Source of the DNA: Tatumella ptyseos ATCC 33301
Lineage (GTDB): Bacteria; Pseudomonadota; Gammaproteobacteria; Enterobacterales; Enterobacteriaceae
Assembly: GCF_000735525.1 (NCBI RefSeq)
Contig: NZ_JMPR01000018.1
Location: forward strand, 1-64,000
DNA length: 64,000 nt
Reading direction: 5' to 3'
The position numbers and the translations under genes were made by a program. The first letter of the stretch is position 1, and every line of letters begins with the position of its first letter. Below the pieces are notes generated by a model. It searched no databases, was not told the origin of the DNA, and saw nothing but the letters and a program-made list of their open reading frames with translations. Below are positions 17,414 through 27,816 of the stretch, piece by piece.

Positions 17414-19039
17414 GTGTTAACACTATTAAATTTACTTTCAGCGGTCGCATTACTGGTATGGGGCACACATATTGTCCGTACCGGGATTATGCGGGTTTAC
17501 GGGGCGGATCTACGCCGGGTCATCAGCCGTAGTGTGGAAAAAAAGCCTCTGGCTTTTCTTGCCGGCATCGGTGTCACCGCTCTGGTACAAAGCAGTAACG
17601 CCACCACGTTACTGGTCACCTCTTTCGTGTCGCAAAATCTGATGGCACTGACCCCTGCGCTGGTGGTGGTGCTGGGGGCCGATGTCGGGACCGCCATTAT
17701 GGCCCGGATCCTGACCTATGATCTGTCCTGGCTATCCCCCTTATTTATCTTTATCGGTGTCATTTTCTTTCTTAGCCGTAAACAGACCCGGCTCGGGCAA
17801 ATCGGCCGAACCAGTATTGGCCTCGGGCTGATCTTACTGGCGCTGCAACTGATTGTGCAGGCGTCTCATCCCATCACTCAGGCCGCCGGGGTACAGGTGC
17901 TTTTTTCTTCACTGACCGGGGATATTCTGCTGGATGCGCTGGTCGGTGCCGTCTTTGCGATTGTCAGTTACTCCAGTCTGGCTGCTGTGTTAATCACCGC
18001 GACCCTGACCGCGACCGATGTTATCTCGTTTAAGGTGGCGTTGTGCCTGGTGATTGGTGCGAACCTGGGGAGCGGGTTACTGGCCATGATCAATAACAGC
18101 GGCTCGACGACAGCAGGAAAGCGGGTAGCGCTGGGTAGTCTGTTGTTTAAGCTGATCGGCTGCGTCATCATCCTGCCGTTTGTGAATCTGATTGCAAACG
18201 GGCTGTCGACCGTGCCGATGAGTAATTCCGAACTGGTGATCTCCTTCCATGTTTTCTATAACGTCATCCGGTGTGTCGCTCTGGTACCGTTCAGCGGCAT
18301 GATGGCCGCATTGTGCCGGCGACTGATTGCCGATGATGTTGAGCATGATCTGCGTTTGCGCCCGAAACACCTGGATTACAGTATGCTGGATACCCCGGCA
18401 TTGGCACTGGTGAATGCGGCCCGGGAAACCCTGCGTATCGGCGATGTGGTTGAGCAGATGCTGGAAACGCTGAATAAGGTATTGCAGGGTGAAGTGCGTG
18501 AAGAGCGCAATATCCGGCGGCTGGATGATGACGTGGATGTATTGTATACCGCGATAAAACTCTATCTGGCACAGATGCCGAAAGAAGATCTGGCGGCGGA
18601 AGATTCCCGGCGCTGGGCGGAGATTATCGATCTGGCGCTGAATCTTGAGCAGGCTGGCGATATTATTGAACGGATGTCCGCAGAAATTGCGGCGAAATCT
18701 CTGGCTGCCCACCGTCCGTTTTCTTCTGAAGGGGTGCTGGAGCTGGAATCGATGCAGGAACAACTGCTGAAAAACCTGCATCTGAGTATGTCGGTCTTTA
18801 TTTCACGGGACATCACCACGGCAAAAAGGTTACGCCGGGCGAAACACCGTTTCCGCATCCTGAACCAGCGTTATTCACTGGCCCACGTCAATCGTCTGCA
18901 TCAGCAGAATGTGCAGAGTATCGAAACCAGTTCGCTGCATCTCGGATTGCTGGGGGATATGAAACGGCTGAACTCGCTTTTCTGTTCTGTGGCTTACAGT
19001 GTGCTGGAACAGCCGGAAGAAAATGACCTCCGCGACTGA
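17414..19039 (+). CDS. yjbB: Na+/phosphate cotransporter-family protein YjbB
   Basis: 541 residues, very close to E. coli YjbB throughout. The N-terminal half carries two inverted Na/Pi cotransporter repeats with VQSSNATTLL and SYSSLAAVLI motifs, and the C-terminal half is a PhoU-like helical domain. The GTG at 17414, preceded by AAGGAG, gives the E. coli length. The open frame extends to a GTG at 17324, but that part has no family resemblance. E. coli YjbB promotes phosphate export. It sits 126 nt after the phosphonate operon. That adjacency could matter for phosphate released from phosphonates, but this is also its native backbone neighbourhood before lysC. Confidence 0.92.
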   Translation: MLTLLNLLSAVALLVWGTHIVRTGIMRVYGADLRRVISRSVEKKPLAFLAGIGVTALVQSSNATTLLVTSFVSQNLMALTPALVVVLGADVGTAIMARILTYDLSWLSPLFIFIGVIFFLSRKQTRLGQIGRTSIGLGLILLALQLIVQASHPITQAAGVQVLFSSLTGDILLDALVGAVFAIVSYSSLAAVLITATLTATDVISFKVALCLVIGANLGSGLLAMINNSGSTTAGKRVALGSLLFKLIGCVIILPFVNLIANGLSTVPMSNSELVISFHVFYNVIRCVALVPFSGMMAALCRRLIADDVEHDLRLRPKHLDYSMLDTPALALVNAARETLRIGDVVEQMLETLNKVLQGEVREERNIRRLDDDVDVLYTAIKLYLAQMPKEDLAAEDSRRWAEIIDLALNLEQAGDIIERMSAEIAAKSLAAHRPFSSEGVLELESMQEQLLKNLHLSMSVFISRDITTAKRLRRAKHRFRILNQRYSLAHVNRLHQQNVQSIETSSLHLGLLGDMKRLNSLFCSVAYSVLEQPEENDLRD

Positions 19040-19042
19040 TCC

Positions 19043-19073
19043 GGATGCCGGACGTGCCGGCATCCCTGGTTTT
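19043..19073. terminator. Terminator-like hairpin between convergent yjbB and panS
   Basis: A 9-bp stem (GGATGCCGG / CCGGCATCC) with a 5-nt loop, then CTGGTTTT. The T-run is short, so strength is uncertain. Confidence 0.5.
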
Positions 19074-19992
19074 AGTCTTTGCGTGTAATCGGTTTGCCTG
19101 ACCAGTAACCCGACAGTAAAGAGCCGGAAAAGTTATGCCAGACGGAAAATAAAGCGCCGGGTAATGCGGCGACCGGGGTGAAATAGAGTTTGCCCAGGGT
19201 CGCCGCCAGTCCTGAATTCTGCATACCCACTTCCAGTGCCAGCGTCCTGCAGGTCGATTCATCAAATCCGAACAGCTTACCGCCGAAATATCCTCCCAGC
19301 AGACCAATGGCGTTATGCAGGATCACGGCGGCAATCACCACCAATCCCACAGAGCCGATAAACGCCCGGCTGCCTGCCACCACGGCACTGATGATCAGCA
19401 GAATACAGACCATCGAAAACGCGGGCAGATAAGGCTCTGCTTTCTTTACCAGGCGCGTCGCGCTGTGATGCACTATCAGGCCCAGGCCAATCGGGATCAG
19501 AACGATTTCTATAATGCTCCAGAGCATGCCGGCAATATCGACCTGAATATGTGTATCCACATACAGCCGGGTCAGCAGCGGAGTCGCTACGACACCGACC
19601 AGGGCGGAAACAGACGAAATGGTCACCGAGAGTGCCACATCGCCTTTGGCAAGATAAATCATGACATTAGACGCCGTACCACTGGCCACACTGCCGACCA
19701 GGATCATCCCTGCCGCCAGATCCGGGGGCATATGGAACAGCTTCGCCAGCCCCCAGGCCGCCAGTGGCATCACAAAATAGTGTAAAAATGTGCCGGCCAG
19801 TACGGGGGCCGGGCGGGTGATCACACGCTTAAAGTCATCAATACTCAGCGTCACACCCATGGCGAACATAATCAGCATCAGTAATTCACTGACCCAGGGA
19901 CCGATAGGCAGAAACAGGCCGGGTGAAAAATAAGCCACCACAGAAAGCAGAATAGCCCAGAGGGGGAACAGACGGGTGATGTTGGCGAGCAT
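19072..19992 (-). CDS. panS: Bile acid:sodium symporter-family protein, PanS-like (ketopantoate transporter)
   Basis: 306-residue membrane protein with about ten hydrophobic segments. Family signatures include [19 protein letters not shown] and the [13 protein letters not shown] motif, which is the Na+-binding crossover region of BASS transporters. Sequence and location resemble the Salmonella protein PanS, which moves ketopantoate. The exact substrate is inferred. It is a single gene convergent with yjbB. Confidence 0.75.
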   Translation of the reverse strand: MLANITRLFPLWAILLSVVAYFSPGLFLPIGPWVSELLMLIMFAMGVTLSIDDFKRVITRPAPVLAGTFLHYFVMPLAAWGLAKLFHMPPDLAAGMILVGSVASGTASNVMIYLAKGDVALSVTISSVSALVGVVATPLLTRLYVDTHIQVDIAGMLWSIIEIVLIPIGLGLIVHHSATRLVKKAEPYLPAFSMVCILLIISAVVAGSRAFIGSVGLVVIAAVILHNAIGLLGGYFGGKLFGFDESTCRTLALEVGMQNSGLAATLGKLYFTPVAALPGALFSVWHNFSGSLLSGYWSGKPITRKD

Positions 19993-20050
19993 AGCCGGGA
20001 GTCCTTATAATTTTAACGTTACTTTTTTATCATGAGCAGGATTGCCACAG

Positions 20051-20080
20051 AAAAATGCCTCCGGGTGCATTCAGGGAGGC
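20051..20080 (-). terminator. lysC terminator
   Basis: On the minus strand GCCTCC and GGAGGC pair (20057-20080) and are followed by ATTTTT. It lies downstream of lysC and before panS. A second hairpin without T-run (20212-20246) lies closer to the lysC stop. Confidence 0.65.
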
Positions 20081-20256
20081 AAAATTTATCATAACATTTC
20101 GATCTGAATGCAACAGGGACATCACAGAACTTCGCCGGATGTGCTTTGAAAAACAGGAAAACCAGAGGATTATCAGGCCATTCAGGGCAGGAATAGCCTG
20201 TCTTAAGGGAAGACGGACAGACTGCAGTGGATCATTGCTGTCCGTCCGTCGGCGGC

Positions 20257-21612
20257 TTAGCCGAAAAGATGTTTATGCAGGGTACGAACGACGTCTTCTG
20301 CTTCGTCCGACGGGATCAGGAAACACAAGTTATGGCTGCTGGCACCATAGCAAATCAGGCGCAGGCTGAACGGGTCCAGAACGCCGAATACCTCTTTACC
20401 CATTCCGGTGGCTTCTGCCAGGTGGTTGCCTATCAGGGCTACCAGAGACAGGTTTTCCTCGACTTCCACACGACAGAGTGATGAAAGCTCAGTGAGTAAT
20501 CCCTGGGTCAGCAGACTGCCTTTAGACGAGGTAGAACCGGTCGTATCCAGCGTTAATGCCACACTGACTTCGGAAGTCGTGATCAGGTCGACCGAAATAT
20601 TATGACGGGCCAGAATGGCAAACACCTCGGCGAGAAAACCCCGCGCATGCAGCATATTCAGGCTGTGAAGGGTTAACAGCGTCTGGCTGCGGCGTAACGT
20701 CACGGCCCGGAACTGAGGCTGATGCCGTGTCTGGTTATCGACCAGCGTTCCGCCGGCTTCCGGGGTTTTACTTGACCCGACGAAGACCGGAATATCATTG
20801 CGTACTGCCGGGATCAGCGTGGCCGGATGCAGCACTTTTGCGCCGAACGTCGCCATTTCAGCGGCTTCTTCAAAGGTAATTTCATCGATACGCACGGCCT
20901 CAGGCACGATGCGGGGGTCGGTGGTATAAATTCCGGGCACATCCGTCCAGATATCGATGCGGCGTGCCTGTAAGGCTTCACCGAGTAATGCGGCGGTATA
21001 ATCACTGCCGCCCCGGCCGAGGGTCGTCGTCAGGCCGTTTTCTTCACAGCCAATAAAGCCCTGGGTTATCACCAGAGAATCATTGACCAGGGGCACGAGC
21101 AGGGACTGAGCAAGCTCCGCCAGTGTGGCAATATTGGGTTCGGCACGCCCGAAATGATTATTGGTTTTCATGACCTTGCGGACATCAAACCACTGCGCGG
21201 GCACATCGCGCTCGCGTAAAATTTCGGTAAACAGCAGGGTGGACAGTAACTCGCCGTGACTGACTATTTCATCGGTCAGTTCTGCACAAGGGGAGTGGGT
21301 GGCTTTTGCCGCCAGCAAAGCGACATTTTCAATGATACGTTCGATTTCAGTGTGGATCACTGCGGCCGATCGCAGGCGATTGGCAATGGCATACTGTATT
21401 TGACCGAGGTTTTTCAGTAAGTGCTGACGTTCGTCGTCAGGTTGGCCTTCGGCCAGAGAAACCAGCAGGTTAGTGACGCCGGCAGAAGCTGAAAGAACGA
21501 CAACTTTTACGTCAGGCCGGGACAGGACAATATCAGCGCTACGATTCATTGCTTCATAATCAGCAACGCTGGTTCCGCCAAATTTAGCAACGATTAATGC
21601 GGATTGGGACAT
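20257..21612 (-). CDS. lysC: Lysine-sensitive aspartokinase III
   Basis: Phosphorylates aspartate, the first step to lysine, threonine and methionine. The 451-residue protein has the N-terminal kinase signature VAKFGGTSVAD and GRGGSDYTAALL, and two C-terminal ACT domains (from about residue 310) for lysine feedback. Upstream on the same strand is a lysine riboswitch, so control acts on both enzyme and mRNA. The ATG at 21612 follows CGAGG. Confidence 0.96.
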   Translation of the reverse strand: MSQSALIVAKFGGTSVADYEAMNRSADIVLSRPDVKVVVLSASAGVTNLLVSLAEGQPDDERQHLLKNLGQIQYAIANRLRSAAVIHTEIERIIENVALLAAKATHSPCAELTDEIVSHGELLSTLLFTEILRERDVPAQWFDVRKVMKTNNHFGRAEPNIATLAELAQSLLVPLVNDSLVITQGFIGCEENGLTTTLGRGGSDYTAALLGEALQARRIDIWTDVPGIYTTDPRIVPEAVRIDEITFEEAAEMATFGAKVLHPATLIPAVRNDIPVFVGSSKTPEAGGTLVDNQTRHQPQFRAVTLRRSQTLLTLHSLNMLHARGFLAEVFAILARHNISVDLITTSEVSVALTLDTTGSTSSKGSLLTQGLLTELSSLCRVEVEENLSLVALIGNHLAEATGMGKEVFGVLDPFSLRLICYGASSHNLCFLIPSDEAEDVVRTLHKHLFG

Positions 21613-21705
21613 GCAAATACAACCTCGAGTCAGGGTCTTAATTCAGGCTTGACACAAGGGTGAGCGGATACAGGCAGACCGGTGCAGCATTAAACAACGA
21701 GTCAG

Positions 21706-21895
21706 CCAGAAGCGCCCCACCTTGTGAAACATTCATCACGAACGCTACGCTACGGTGACAACCCAGAGGATTCAGCCCCTGTGGTCGGCATAACAAACAC
21801 TCCGCATGTTTGTTGCCTCGGCGCCGCTCCCCCTGATATGCCGTCACCGGATACGGATCCTCTGACATACTGCCTGGGCGGCGCGCCTCTTCTGG
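21706..21895 (-). promoter_or_regulatory. Lysine riboswitch (L box) of lysC
   Basis: On the minus strand, the P1 helix pairs CCAGAAG (21889-21895) with CTTCTGG (21706-21712). Conserved L-box segments follow in order: AGAGGCGCGC, GCCGAGG, and AGGGGCTGAATCCTCTGGG followed by TTGTCACC. These match the E. coli lysC leader closely. The remaining 90 nt to the lysC ATG would hold the expression platform. Lysine binding is expected to switch off lysC. Confidence 0.92.
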
Positions 21896-21950
21896 TCTAC
21901 GCATCAATACGTAAGAACTTCTTTAGAAATATCGTGTAATGGGCTGACTG

Positions 21951-23762
21951 TCAACGGCTATCGGCCTGAATCTCCTCATTTTTTACCAATGCAATCAGCG
22001 TGCAAGGCAGCTCCGGCGGTTGACCCGTGCCTATCGGCGTCAGCTTTTTCTCTTCATTCAGGCTGAATAAGGGAATAACCCCATGATTTTTATTGAGATA
22101 ATCCTCCCAGCCGAAGTTTTCATTCAATCGGGTCGCTTTTATCGTCGCTCCGGCAGAAATTAAGCGGCTGAGATGACCAAAGGTATACTCCGGACTGAAC
22201 AGGGTTTCCTGTCGGCGGAAGCGACTGCTTTCCCTGTCATGCTTACCACGGACACTCTGGGTATTACCTGAGCGCACGGCAGAGACCTTGTCTTTACCGA
22301 GAATGTGACTGAAATGATAGACCGCCAGCGCATTCTGGTGCCGGTTTGACGACATGGCCAGTACCCGTGACGTCATGTTCAGGTCCAGATAGTTTTCCGC
22401 ATGTTCTGACCAGGCATAGCCATAGTAAGCCGTCAGGCCATCCATCCGCGCCTGACGATAATTTTCCCAGCCATTATCGGTCAGTTGTACCGCTAACCCC
22501 TGTTTCTGTAACGCCTGTGCCAGAGCACGGGCAACACTGTTTGCCCCGATGATCAGCACGCCCCGCGGCTGTTTTTTCTGCACCTGTAGCCAGCGGGCGA
22601 TCGGCAGACTGGTCAGACTCTGTAGCACCACGGTACCAATAATGATGGCAAAAACGACCGTGACTAAGCGATCTGCACCGGGATAGCCATTTTTGGCCAG
22701 GGTCAGCGCAAATAACGAACTGACGGCTGCGGCGACAATACCGCGGGGGGCAATCCAGCACAGCAATAACCGGTCGCGCCAGCTCAGAGAAGAACCGGTC
22801 GTTGAGGCGGTAATACAGAGTGGTCGTGCAACAAACTGTACTATCAGCAGCACACCGACTAACGGCCAGCCCATGCCGGTTAAGGCATGGATATCCAGAC
22901 GAGCCGCCAGGATGATAAATAACCCGGAAATCAGCAGGGCAGAAAGCTGTTCTTTAAACTCAATAATGTCCGTCAGGTCGACATCACGCATATTGGCCAG
23001 CCAGATCCCCATCACGGTGACCGTGAGCAGGCCGGATTCATCCGCCAGGGCATTCGATAAACCAAAGGCACCCAGCATCATAGCCAGTACGGCAAAGTTC
23101 TGCAGGTAGCCAGGCAGCCAGACTTTACGCAGTGCCAGACCGACGATCCACCCGGCAACAATGCCGGCGATTAACCCGACACCTGCCGTTTTTCCGAGTG
23201 TCATGAACAGGTGTGAATAGGATCCAGCCTGCTGATGCAGCACAATAAATTCAAACACCAGCAGGGTAAAAATCGCCCCGACCGGGTCGATAATAATCCC
23301 CTCCCAGCGCAACACCTGATTGATGGTGTTCTTCGGCCGCACCACCCGCATTAACGGGGCGATAACGGTCGGACCGGTCACGACCGTAACGGCCCCGACC
23401 AGTGCAGACAATTCGGCCGAAAAGTGCAACAGCAGATGGCAGGCGATACTGATGACCAGAAAGGTAATCAGCATACCGACGGTCACCAGGTTGCGTACCA
23501 CGCCGCCCAGCCCGCGAATTTCACTGAACCTCAGGGTTAGCGCACCTTCGAACAAAATGATGGCCACTGATAGTGATACTAAGGGAAATAACAAATTACC
23601 GAACAGTAAATCCGGTTGTAGTATATGAGTCGCAGGCCCGAGCAGGACCCCGAAAATCAGTAACGGCAGAATGGCGGGAAGTCGCAGTAACCATGCCAGC
23701 CATTGGGCTGCCAGTGAACTGAGACCTATAATAACCAATAATAGCGGGGGCGATAACGCCAT
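21951..23762 (-). CDS. CPA1-family Na+(K+)/H+ antiporter with C-terminal nucleotide-binding-like domain
   Basis: 603 residues. About 12 membrane segments fill the first 400 residues, with NhaP-type motifs (EGAL, TVVTGPTVIAPLMR, EGIIIDPVGA), where the conserved Asp of the DP pair is the ion site. The C-terminal 200 residues begin with a Rossmann-like RGVLIIGANSVARALA motif similar to TrkA-N. The start at 23762 (MALSPPLLL) has AAGGA 8 nt upstream and is preferred to 23810. It is inserted between lysC and pgi, which are adjacent in E. coli. Ion preference is unknown. Confidence 0.85.
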   Translation of the reverse strand: MALSPPLLLVIIGLSSLAAQWLAWLLRLPAILPLLIFGVLLGPATHILQPDLLFGNLLFPLVSLSVAIILFEGALTLRFSEIRGLGGVVRNLVTVGMLITFLVISIACHLLLHFSAELSALVGAVTVVTGPTVIAPLMRVVRPKNTINQVLRWEGIIIDPVGAIFTLLVFEFIVLHQQAGSYSHLFMTLGKTAGVGLIAGIVAGWIVGLALRKVWLPGYLQNFAVLAMMLGAFGLSNALADESGLLTVTVMGIWLANMRDVDLTDIIEFKEQLSALLISGLFIILAARLDIHALTGMGWPLVGVLLIVQFVARPLCITASTTGSSLSWRDRLLLCWIAPRGIVAAAVSSLFALTLAKNGYPGADRLVTVVFAIIIGTVVLQSLTSLPIARWLQVQKKQPRGVLIIGANSVARALAQALQKQGLAVQLTDNGWENYRQARMDGLTAYYGYAWSEHAENYLDLNMTSRVLAMSSNRHQNALAVYHFSHILGKDKVSAVRSGNTQSVRGKHDRESSRFRRQETLFSPEYTFGHLSRLISAGATIKATRLNENFGWEDYLNKNHGVIPLFSLNEEKKLTPIGTGQPPELPCTLIALVKNEEIQADSR

Positions 23763-23961
23763 AAACGTTTTCCTTTCAACAGCAAGAGTCGTCATACTGG
23801 GGGTAATCATCCGTCGTGCTGGCTGGTAAATGCAAGCGACGTCGGGGTTTCTGTTTAATCATAGCTTCACTTTGTGGCAATGTATGGCCAGGGTCAGCCT
23901 GGCACAAGTGAAGCGTTGTCAAAGCCAGATTCTGAATTCATTAATCAATAAGAGTGTTGTT

Positions 23962-25608
23962 ATGAAAAATATCAATCCGACACAAACTGATGCATGGAAG
24001 GCGTTACAACAGCATTTCTCTGACATGAAAGCGGTGAGTATTGCTGATTTGTTTGCCCGTGACCCGCAACGTTTCTCAAAATTTTCCGCCACGTTCGATG
24101 ATCAGCTGCTGGTGGACTATTCAAAAAACCGTATCACCGGCGAAACGCTGGACAAATTACTGGCGCTGGCAAAAGAAACTGATCTGGATGGCGCGATTGC
24201 CGCCATGTTTGCGGCCGAAAAAATTAACCGCACCGAAGATCGCGCCGTTCTGCACATCGCATTGCGTAATCGCAGTAATACGCCAATCCTGCTGGATGGC
24301 AAAGATGTGATGCCGGAAGTCAACGCGGTATTGGCAAAAATGAAAAGCTTCTCTGAACGCATTATCAGCGGAGAGTGGAAAGGTTACACCGGTAAGGCGA
24401 TCACGGATGTGGTGAACATTGGTATCGGCGGGTCCGACCTGGGGCCACTGATGGTCACAGAGGCACTGCGTCCTTACAAAAACCATCTCAACATGCATTT
24501 TGTCTCCAATGTCGATGGTACGCACATTGCGGAGACCCTGAAAACGCTGAACCCTGAGACAACGTTATTCCTGGTGGCGTCAAAAACCTTTACCACTCAG
24601 GAAACCATGACCAACGCGCACAGTGCCCGTGACTGGTTCCTGGCCAGTGCCGGGGATGAAAAGCATGTCGCCAGCCACTTTGCAGCGCTGTCGACTAACG
24701 CCAAGTCGGTCGGTGAATTCGGTATCGATACCGCTAACATGTTTGAGTTCTGGGACTGGGTCGGCGGTCGTTATTCACTGTGGTCGGCGATTGGTCTGTC
24801 GATTGTCCTGTCTGTCGGCTATGACAACTTTGAAAAACTGCTGGCAGGTGCCCATGCGATGGATAAGCACTTTGCAGAAACCCCGGCAGAAAAGAATATC
24901 CCTGTGCTGCTGGCACTGATCGGTATCTGGTATAACAATTTCTTTGGTACCGAAACCGAAGCGATTCTGCCTTATGATCAGTATATGCACCGTTTTGCGG
25001 CCTACTTCCAGCAGGGGAATATGGAATCTAACGGTAAGTACGTTGACCGTGAAGGTCATGCGGTAGATTACCAGACAGGACCGATTATCTGGGGTGAACC
25101 AGGCACCAACGGCCAGCATGCGTTTTATCAGCTGATCCATCAGGGGACAAAGACTATCCCTTGTGACTTTATCGCCCCGGCGGTGAGCCATAATGCGTTA
25201 AGCGATCACCACCCGAAATTACTGTCTAACTTCTTTGCACAGACGGAAGCTCTGGCCTTCGGGAAATCCCGTGATGAGGTAGAAAAAGAGTTCGCCGATG
25301 CCGGTAAAGCGCCTCAGGACGTGGCCCATATCGTGCCGTTTAAAGTATTTGAAGGTAACCGCCCGACGAACTCCCTGCTGCTGCGTGAAATTACCCCGTA
25401 TTCACTGGGAGCGCTGATTGCGCTGTATGAACATAAGATCTTCACTCAGGGCGCTATCCTGAACATTTTCAGTTTTGATCAGTGGGGTGTGGAACTTGGT
25501 AAGCAACTGGCGAACCGTATTCTGCCTGAACTGAGCGGAAACGAAGATGTCACCAGTCATGACAGTTCGACCAATGGCCTGATTAATCGTTATAAAAACT
25601 GGCGTTAA
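23962..25608 (+). CDS. pgi: Glucose-6-phosphate isomerase
   Basis: Interconverts glucose 6-phosphate and fructose 6-phosphate in glycolysis. The 548-residue protein has the PGI signatures [19 protein letters not shown] and [10 protein letters not shown]. The ATG at 23962 gives the E. coli-like N-terminus MKNINPTQT; the open frame further upstream is not conserved. It is single, with its own terminator, and divergent from the antiporter gene. Confidence 0.97.
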   Translation: MKNINPTQTDAWKALQQHFSDMKAVSIADLFARDPQRFSKFSATFDDQLLVDYSKNRITGETLDKLLALAKETDLDGAIAAMFAAEKINRTEDRAVLHIALRNRSNTPILLDGKDVMPEVNAVLAKMKSFSERIISGEWKGYTGKAITDVVNIGIGGSDLGPLMVTEALRPYKNHLNMHFVSNVDGTHIAETLKTLNPETTLFLVASKTFTTQETMTNAHSARDWFLASAGDEKHVASHFAALSTNAKSVGEFGIDTANMFEFWDWVGGRYSLWSAIGLSIVLSVGYDNFEKLLAGAHAMDKHFAETPAEKNIPVLLALIGIWYNNFFGTETEAILPYDQYMHRFAAYFQQGNMESNGKYVDREGHAVDYQTGPIIWGEPGTNGQHAFYQLIHQGTKTIPCDFIAPAVSHNALSDHHPKLLSNFFAQTEALAFGKSRDEVEKEFADAGKAPQDVAHIVPFKVFEGNRPTNSLLLREITPYSLGALIALYEHKIFTQGAILNIFSFDQWGVELGKQLANRILPELSGNEDVTSHDSSTNGLINRYKNWR

Positions 25609-25629
25609 GTGACGCAGATGCGAAACAGG

Positions 25630-25654
25630 AAGCGGCCGCAGGGCCGCTTTTTTT
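25630..25654 (+). terminator. pgi terminator
   Basis: Stem AGCGGCC / GGCCGCT with a GCAG loop, followed by seven T residues. Confidence 0.9.
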
Positions 25655-25684
25655 GTTCCTGCGGCCGTGCCGCGGATTCATTAT

Positions 25685-25700
25685 TGTGATATTAATCACA
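25685..25700 (+). promoter_or_regulatory. CRP site upstream of psiE
   Basis: TGTGA-TATTAA-TCACA is a perfect match to the CRP consensus with a symmetric spacer. In E. coli psiE is under cAMP-CRP (negative) and PhoB (positive) control. I do not see a convincing Pho box here. Confidence 0.85.
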
Positions 25701-25747
25701 CTATCGCATTATGCGCTCCCCGGAGTGTGTTGTATTCAGAGGACAGA

Positions 25748-26173
25748 ATGGAAAGCACAAATAAGGTCGTTAAATCCACCGTTGCCAGCCTGATTGCTGC
25801 AGTATTGCAGTGGGTATTAAATATTGGTCTGATTATTCTGGCCGTTATTCTGGCGATTTTCTTAGGCAAAGAAACATTGCACCTGGCCAATGTGCTGTTT
25901 CATACGGGAGAAGAGTCATCCTCGTATCTGCTGATTGAAGGCATCGTGATTTACTTCCTGTACTTCGAGTTTATTGCGCTGATCGTGAAATATTTCCAGT
26001 CAGGCTTCCATTTTCCGCTGCGCTATTTTATTTATATCGGCATCACCGCCATCATTCGTTTAATCATTGTTGACCATAAAGATCCGCTGGATACGTTATT
26101 CTACTCCGGTTCGATCCTGATTCTGGTCGCTACCTTATGGCTGGCCAATACGAAACGGCTGAAGCGGGAATAA
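25748..26173 (+). CDS. psiE: Phosphate-starvation-inducible membrane protein PsiE
   Basis: 141-residue inner-membrane protein with four hydrophobic segments and the family's charged loops ([21 protein letters not shown] in the middle, KDPLDTL after). The ATG at 25748 is chosen for similarity to E. coli PsiE (136 residues). Its molecular function is unknown in any species. A hairpin with a short T-run (26190-26218) follows. Confidence 0.93.
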   Translation: MESTNKVVKSTVASLIAAVLQWVLNIGLIILAVILAIFLGKETLHLANVLFHTGEESSSYLLIEGIVIYFLYFEFIALIVKYFQSGFHFPLRYFIYIGITAIIRLIIVDHKDPLDTLFYSGSILILVATLWLANTKRLKRE

Positions 26174-26189
26174 GCCGGTTCGTCCTGTC

Positions 26190-26218
26190 GCCCCGGCAGG
26201 CCGGACTTCCGGGGCTTT
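26190..26218 (+). terminator. Weak terminator after psiE
   Basis: GCCCCGG / CCGGGGC stem followed by TTT only. Confidence 0.4.
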
Positions 26219-26330
26219 ACACAGAACACCCTGCTTCATTCGCATGAGTCTGGTATAGTTCAGCCCTGACATGCGCTGTGTTTATTTCCGGCAGCGCAGA
26301 GGGTTATTAACCGGTTTTCTGAGAGTAACA

Positions 26331-26858
26331 ATGTCTGCACAGGAATTGCGCAAGCTGTATCAGTTGCAGTGGCTACCGCTGTCTTCTCCGAAACTCACTC
26401 CTGAGTTATCTGACTGGCTGTCAGAAGAAACGTCGATGACAGTCCGTCTGGAACGTTATTGTCGCGAACTGACGGTGAAAGTGGTCAGAGAAGGTTTTGT
26501 CGGCAGGCAGGCGTTACTCGGACATGAATCCGGGTATTCCGGTTTTGATAACGAGACCCGATTCTGGTTACGCGAAGTGATTCTGTACGGAGATGGTCAT
26601 CCCTGGCTGGCCGGGCGAACTATTTTACCGGAAGATACCCTGAGCGGGCCGGAAAAATCCCTGATGAGTCTTGGTGAGTCCCCGCTGGGACGTTACCTGT
26701 TTTCCTCTCCCTTACTGAGCCGGGATTTTATTGTCCCGGGGTACAGCGGCTCTCTCCGGGGACGGTATTCATTGTTACGGCTCTCAGGCAAACCTCTGAT
26801 ACTCACAGAAATGTTTTTACCACATTCACCACCGTATACACCCCGGGCGAAAGGATAA
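26331..26858 (+). CDS. ubiC: Chorismate pyruvate-lyase
   Basis: Converts chorismate to 4-hydroxybenzoate and pyruvate, the first step of ubiquinone synthesis. The 175-residue protein has the family blocks FWLREVIL (with the active-site Arg), [18 protein letters not shown] and [10 protein letters not shown] (with the catalytic Glu). The ATG at 26331 fits the E. coli length. It precedes ubiA by 8 nt. Confidence 0.95.
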   Translation: MSAQELRKLYQLQWLPLSSPKLTPELSDWLSEETSMTVRLERYCRELTVKVVREGFVGRQALLGHESGYSGFDNETRFWLREVILYGDGHPWLAGRTILPEDTLSGPEKSLMSLGESPLGRYLFSSPLLSRDFIVPGYSGSLRGRYSLLRLSGKPLILTEMFLPHSPPYTPRAKG

Positions 26859-26866
26859 CAAACCCC

Positions 26867-27751
26867 GTGCAGGACACCATAAAACTCACCAAATTCCAGG
26901 CCTATCAGCGCCTGATGCGTATCGATAAACCCATAGGAACACTGTTGCTGCTCTGGCCGACGCTCTGGGCTTTGTGGCTCTCGGGAAGGACATTGCCTCC
27001 TTTTAAGGTTCTGGTCGTCTTTGTGCTGGGCGTGATTGTGATGCGTGCCGCAGGTTGCGTGATCAATGATTATGCTGACCGGAAAGTCGATGGCCATGTA
27101 GAGCGTACGCGTCAGCGCCCGTTACCTGCCGGGCTTATCAGCGAACGTGAAGCGAAAGGTCTGTTTGTGGCACTGGTGCTGGTGGCATTTCTGTTGGTGC
27201 TTACCATGAGTGGTATGACCATTCTGCTTTCGGTGGGCGGCATCCTGCTGGCCAGTGCTTATCCTTTTATGAAACGCTACACCCATCTGCCGCAGGTGGT
27301 GCTGGGGGCGGCTTTTGGCTGGGCTATCCCGATGGCATGGATGGCAGTGAGTGGGGACTTACCTCTTTCCTGCTGGCTGGTATTCCTGGCGAATGTTTGC
27401 TGGACAGTGGCCTACGATACCTTTTATGCCATGGTGGATCGTGATGATGACCTTAAAATCGGGGTGAAGTCGACCGCGATCCTGTTCGGGAAATATGATT
27501 GCCTGATTATTGGCGGGCTGCAGGTGGCGACTCTGGCGCTGCTGGCCGTGACGGGTCGGTTATTGCACCTGAATGGCTGCTATTATCTGTCGTTACTGGT
27601 CGCCGCTGGCTTCTTTATCTATCAGCAACGTCTGGCTATCGGTCGGGAGCGTCAGGCCTGTTTCCGCGCCTTCCTGAATAACAATTATGTCGGACTGGTG
27701 ATTTTTGTCGGTGTGGTACTCAGCACACTGCCTTTTATTAATCTGATGTAA
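26867..27751 (+). CDS. ubiA: 4-hydroxybenzoate octaprenyltransferase
   Basis: Membrane prenyltransferase of ubiquinone synthesis, 294 residues and about nine membrane segments. The two Asp-rich Mg-diphosphate motifs are [15 protein letters not shown] and [14 protein letters not shown]. It starts at a GTG and forms an operon with ubiC. Confidence 0.96.
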   Translation: MQDTIKLTKFQAYQRLMRIDKPIGTLLLLWPTLWALWLSGRTLPPFKVLVVFVLGVIVMRAAGCVINDYADRKVDGHVERTRQRPLPAGLISEREAKGLFVALVLVAFLLVLTMSGMTILLSVGGILLASAYPFMKRYTHLPQVVLGAAFGWAIPMAWMAVSGDLPLSCWLVFLANVCWTVAYDTFYAMVDRDDDLKIGVKSTAILFGKYDCLIIGGLQVATLALLAVTGRLLHLNGCYYLSLLVAAGFFIYQQRLAIGRERQACFRAFLNNNYVGLVIFVGVVLSTLPFINLM

Positions 27752-27771
27752 GCGTCATCGTCTGGCGGTAA

Positions 27772-27804
27772 AAAAAAGGGCGTTCCTCAGGAACGCCCTT
27801 TTTT
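27772..27804. terminator. Bidirectional terminator between ubiA and plsB
   Basis: The stem GGGCGTTCC / GGAACGCCC with a TCAG loop is flanked by an A-run on the left and a T-run on the right, so it can serve both convergent genes. Confidence 0.93.
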
Positions 27805-27816
27805 AGTGGACAGGGA

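Noticed and set aside
18077-18781. Long minus-strand open frame of 234 codons inside yjbB
   Set aside because: Antisense shadow of a conserved gene; composition (many His, Gln, Arg) is typical of a complementary frame.
20212-20246. GACGGACAG / CTGTCCGTC hairpin downstream of lysC
   Set aside because: Long loop and no T-run in the lysC direction; the hairpin at 20057-20080 with a T-run is the better terminator.
21638-21907. 89-codon minus-strand open frame upstream of lysC
   Set aside because: It coincides with the lysine riboswitch, whose conserved RNA segments explain the sequence.
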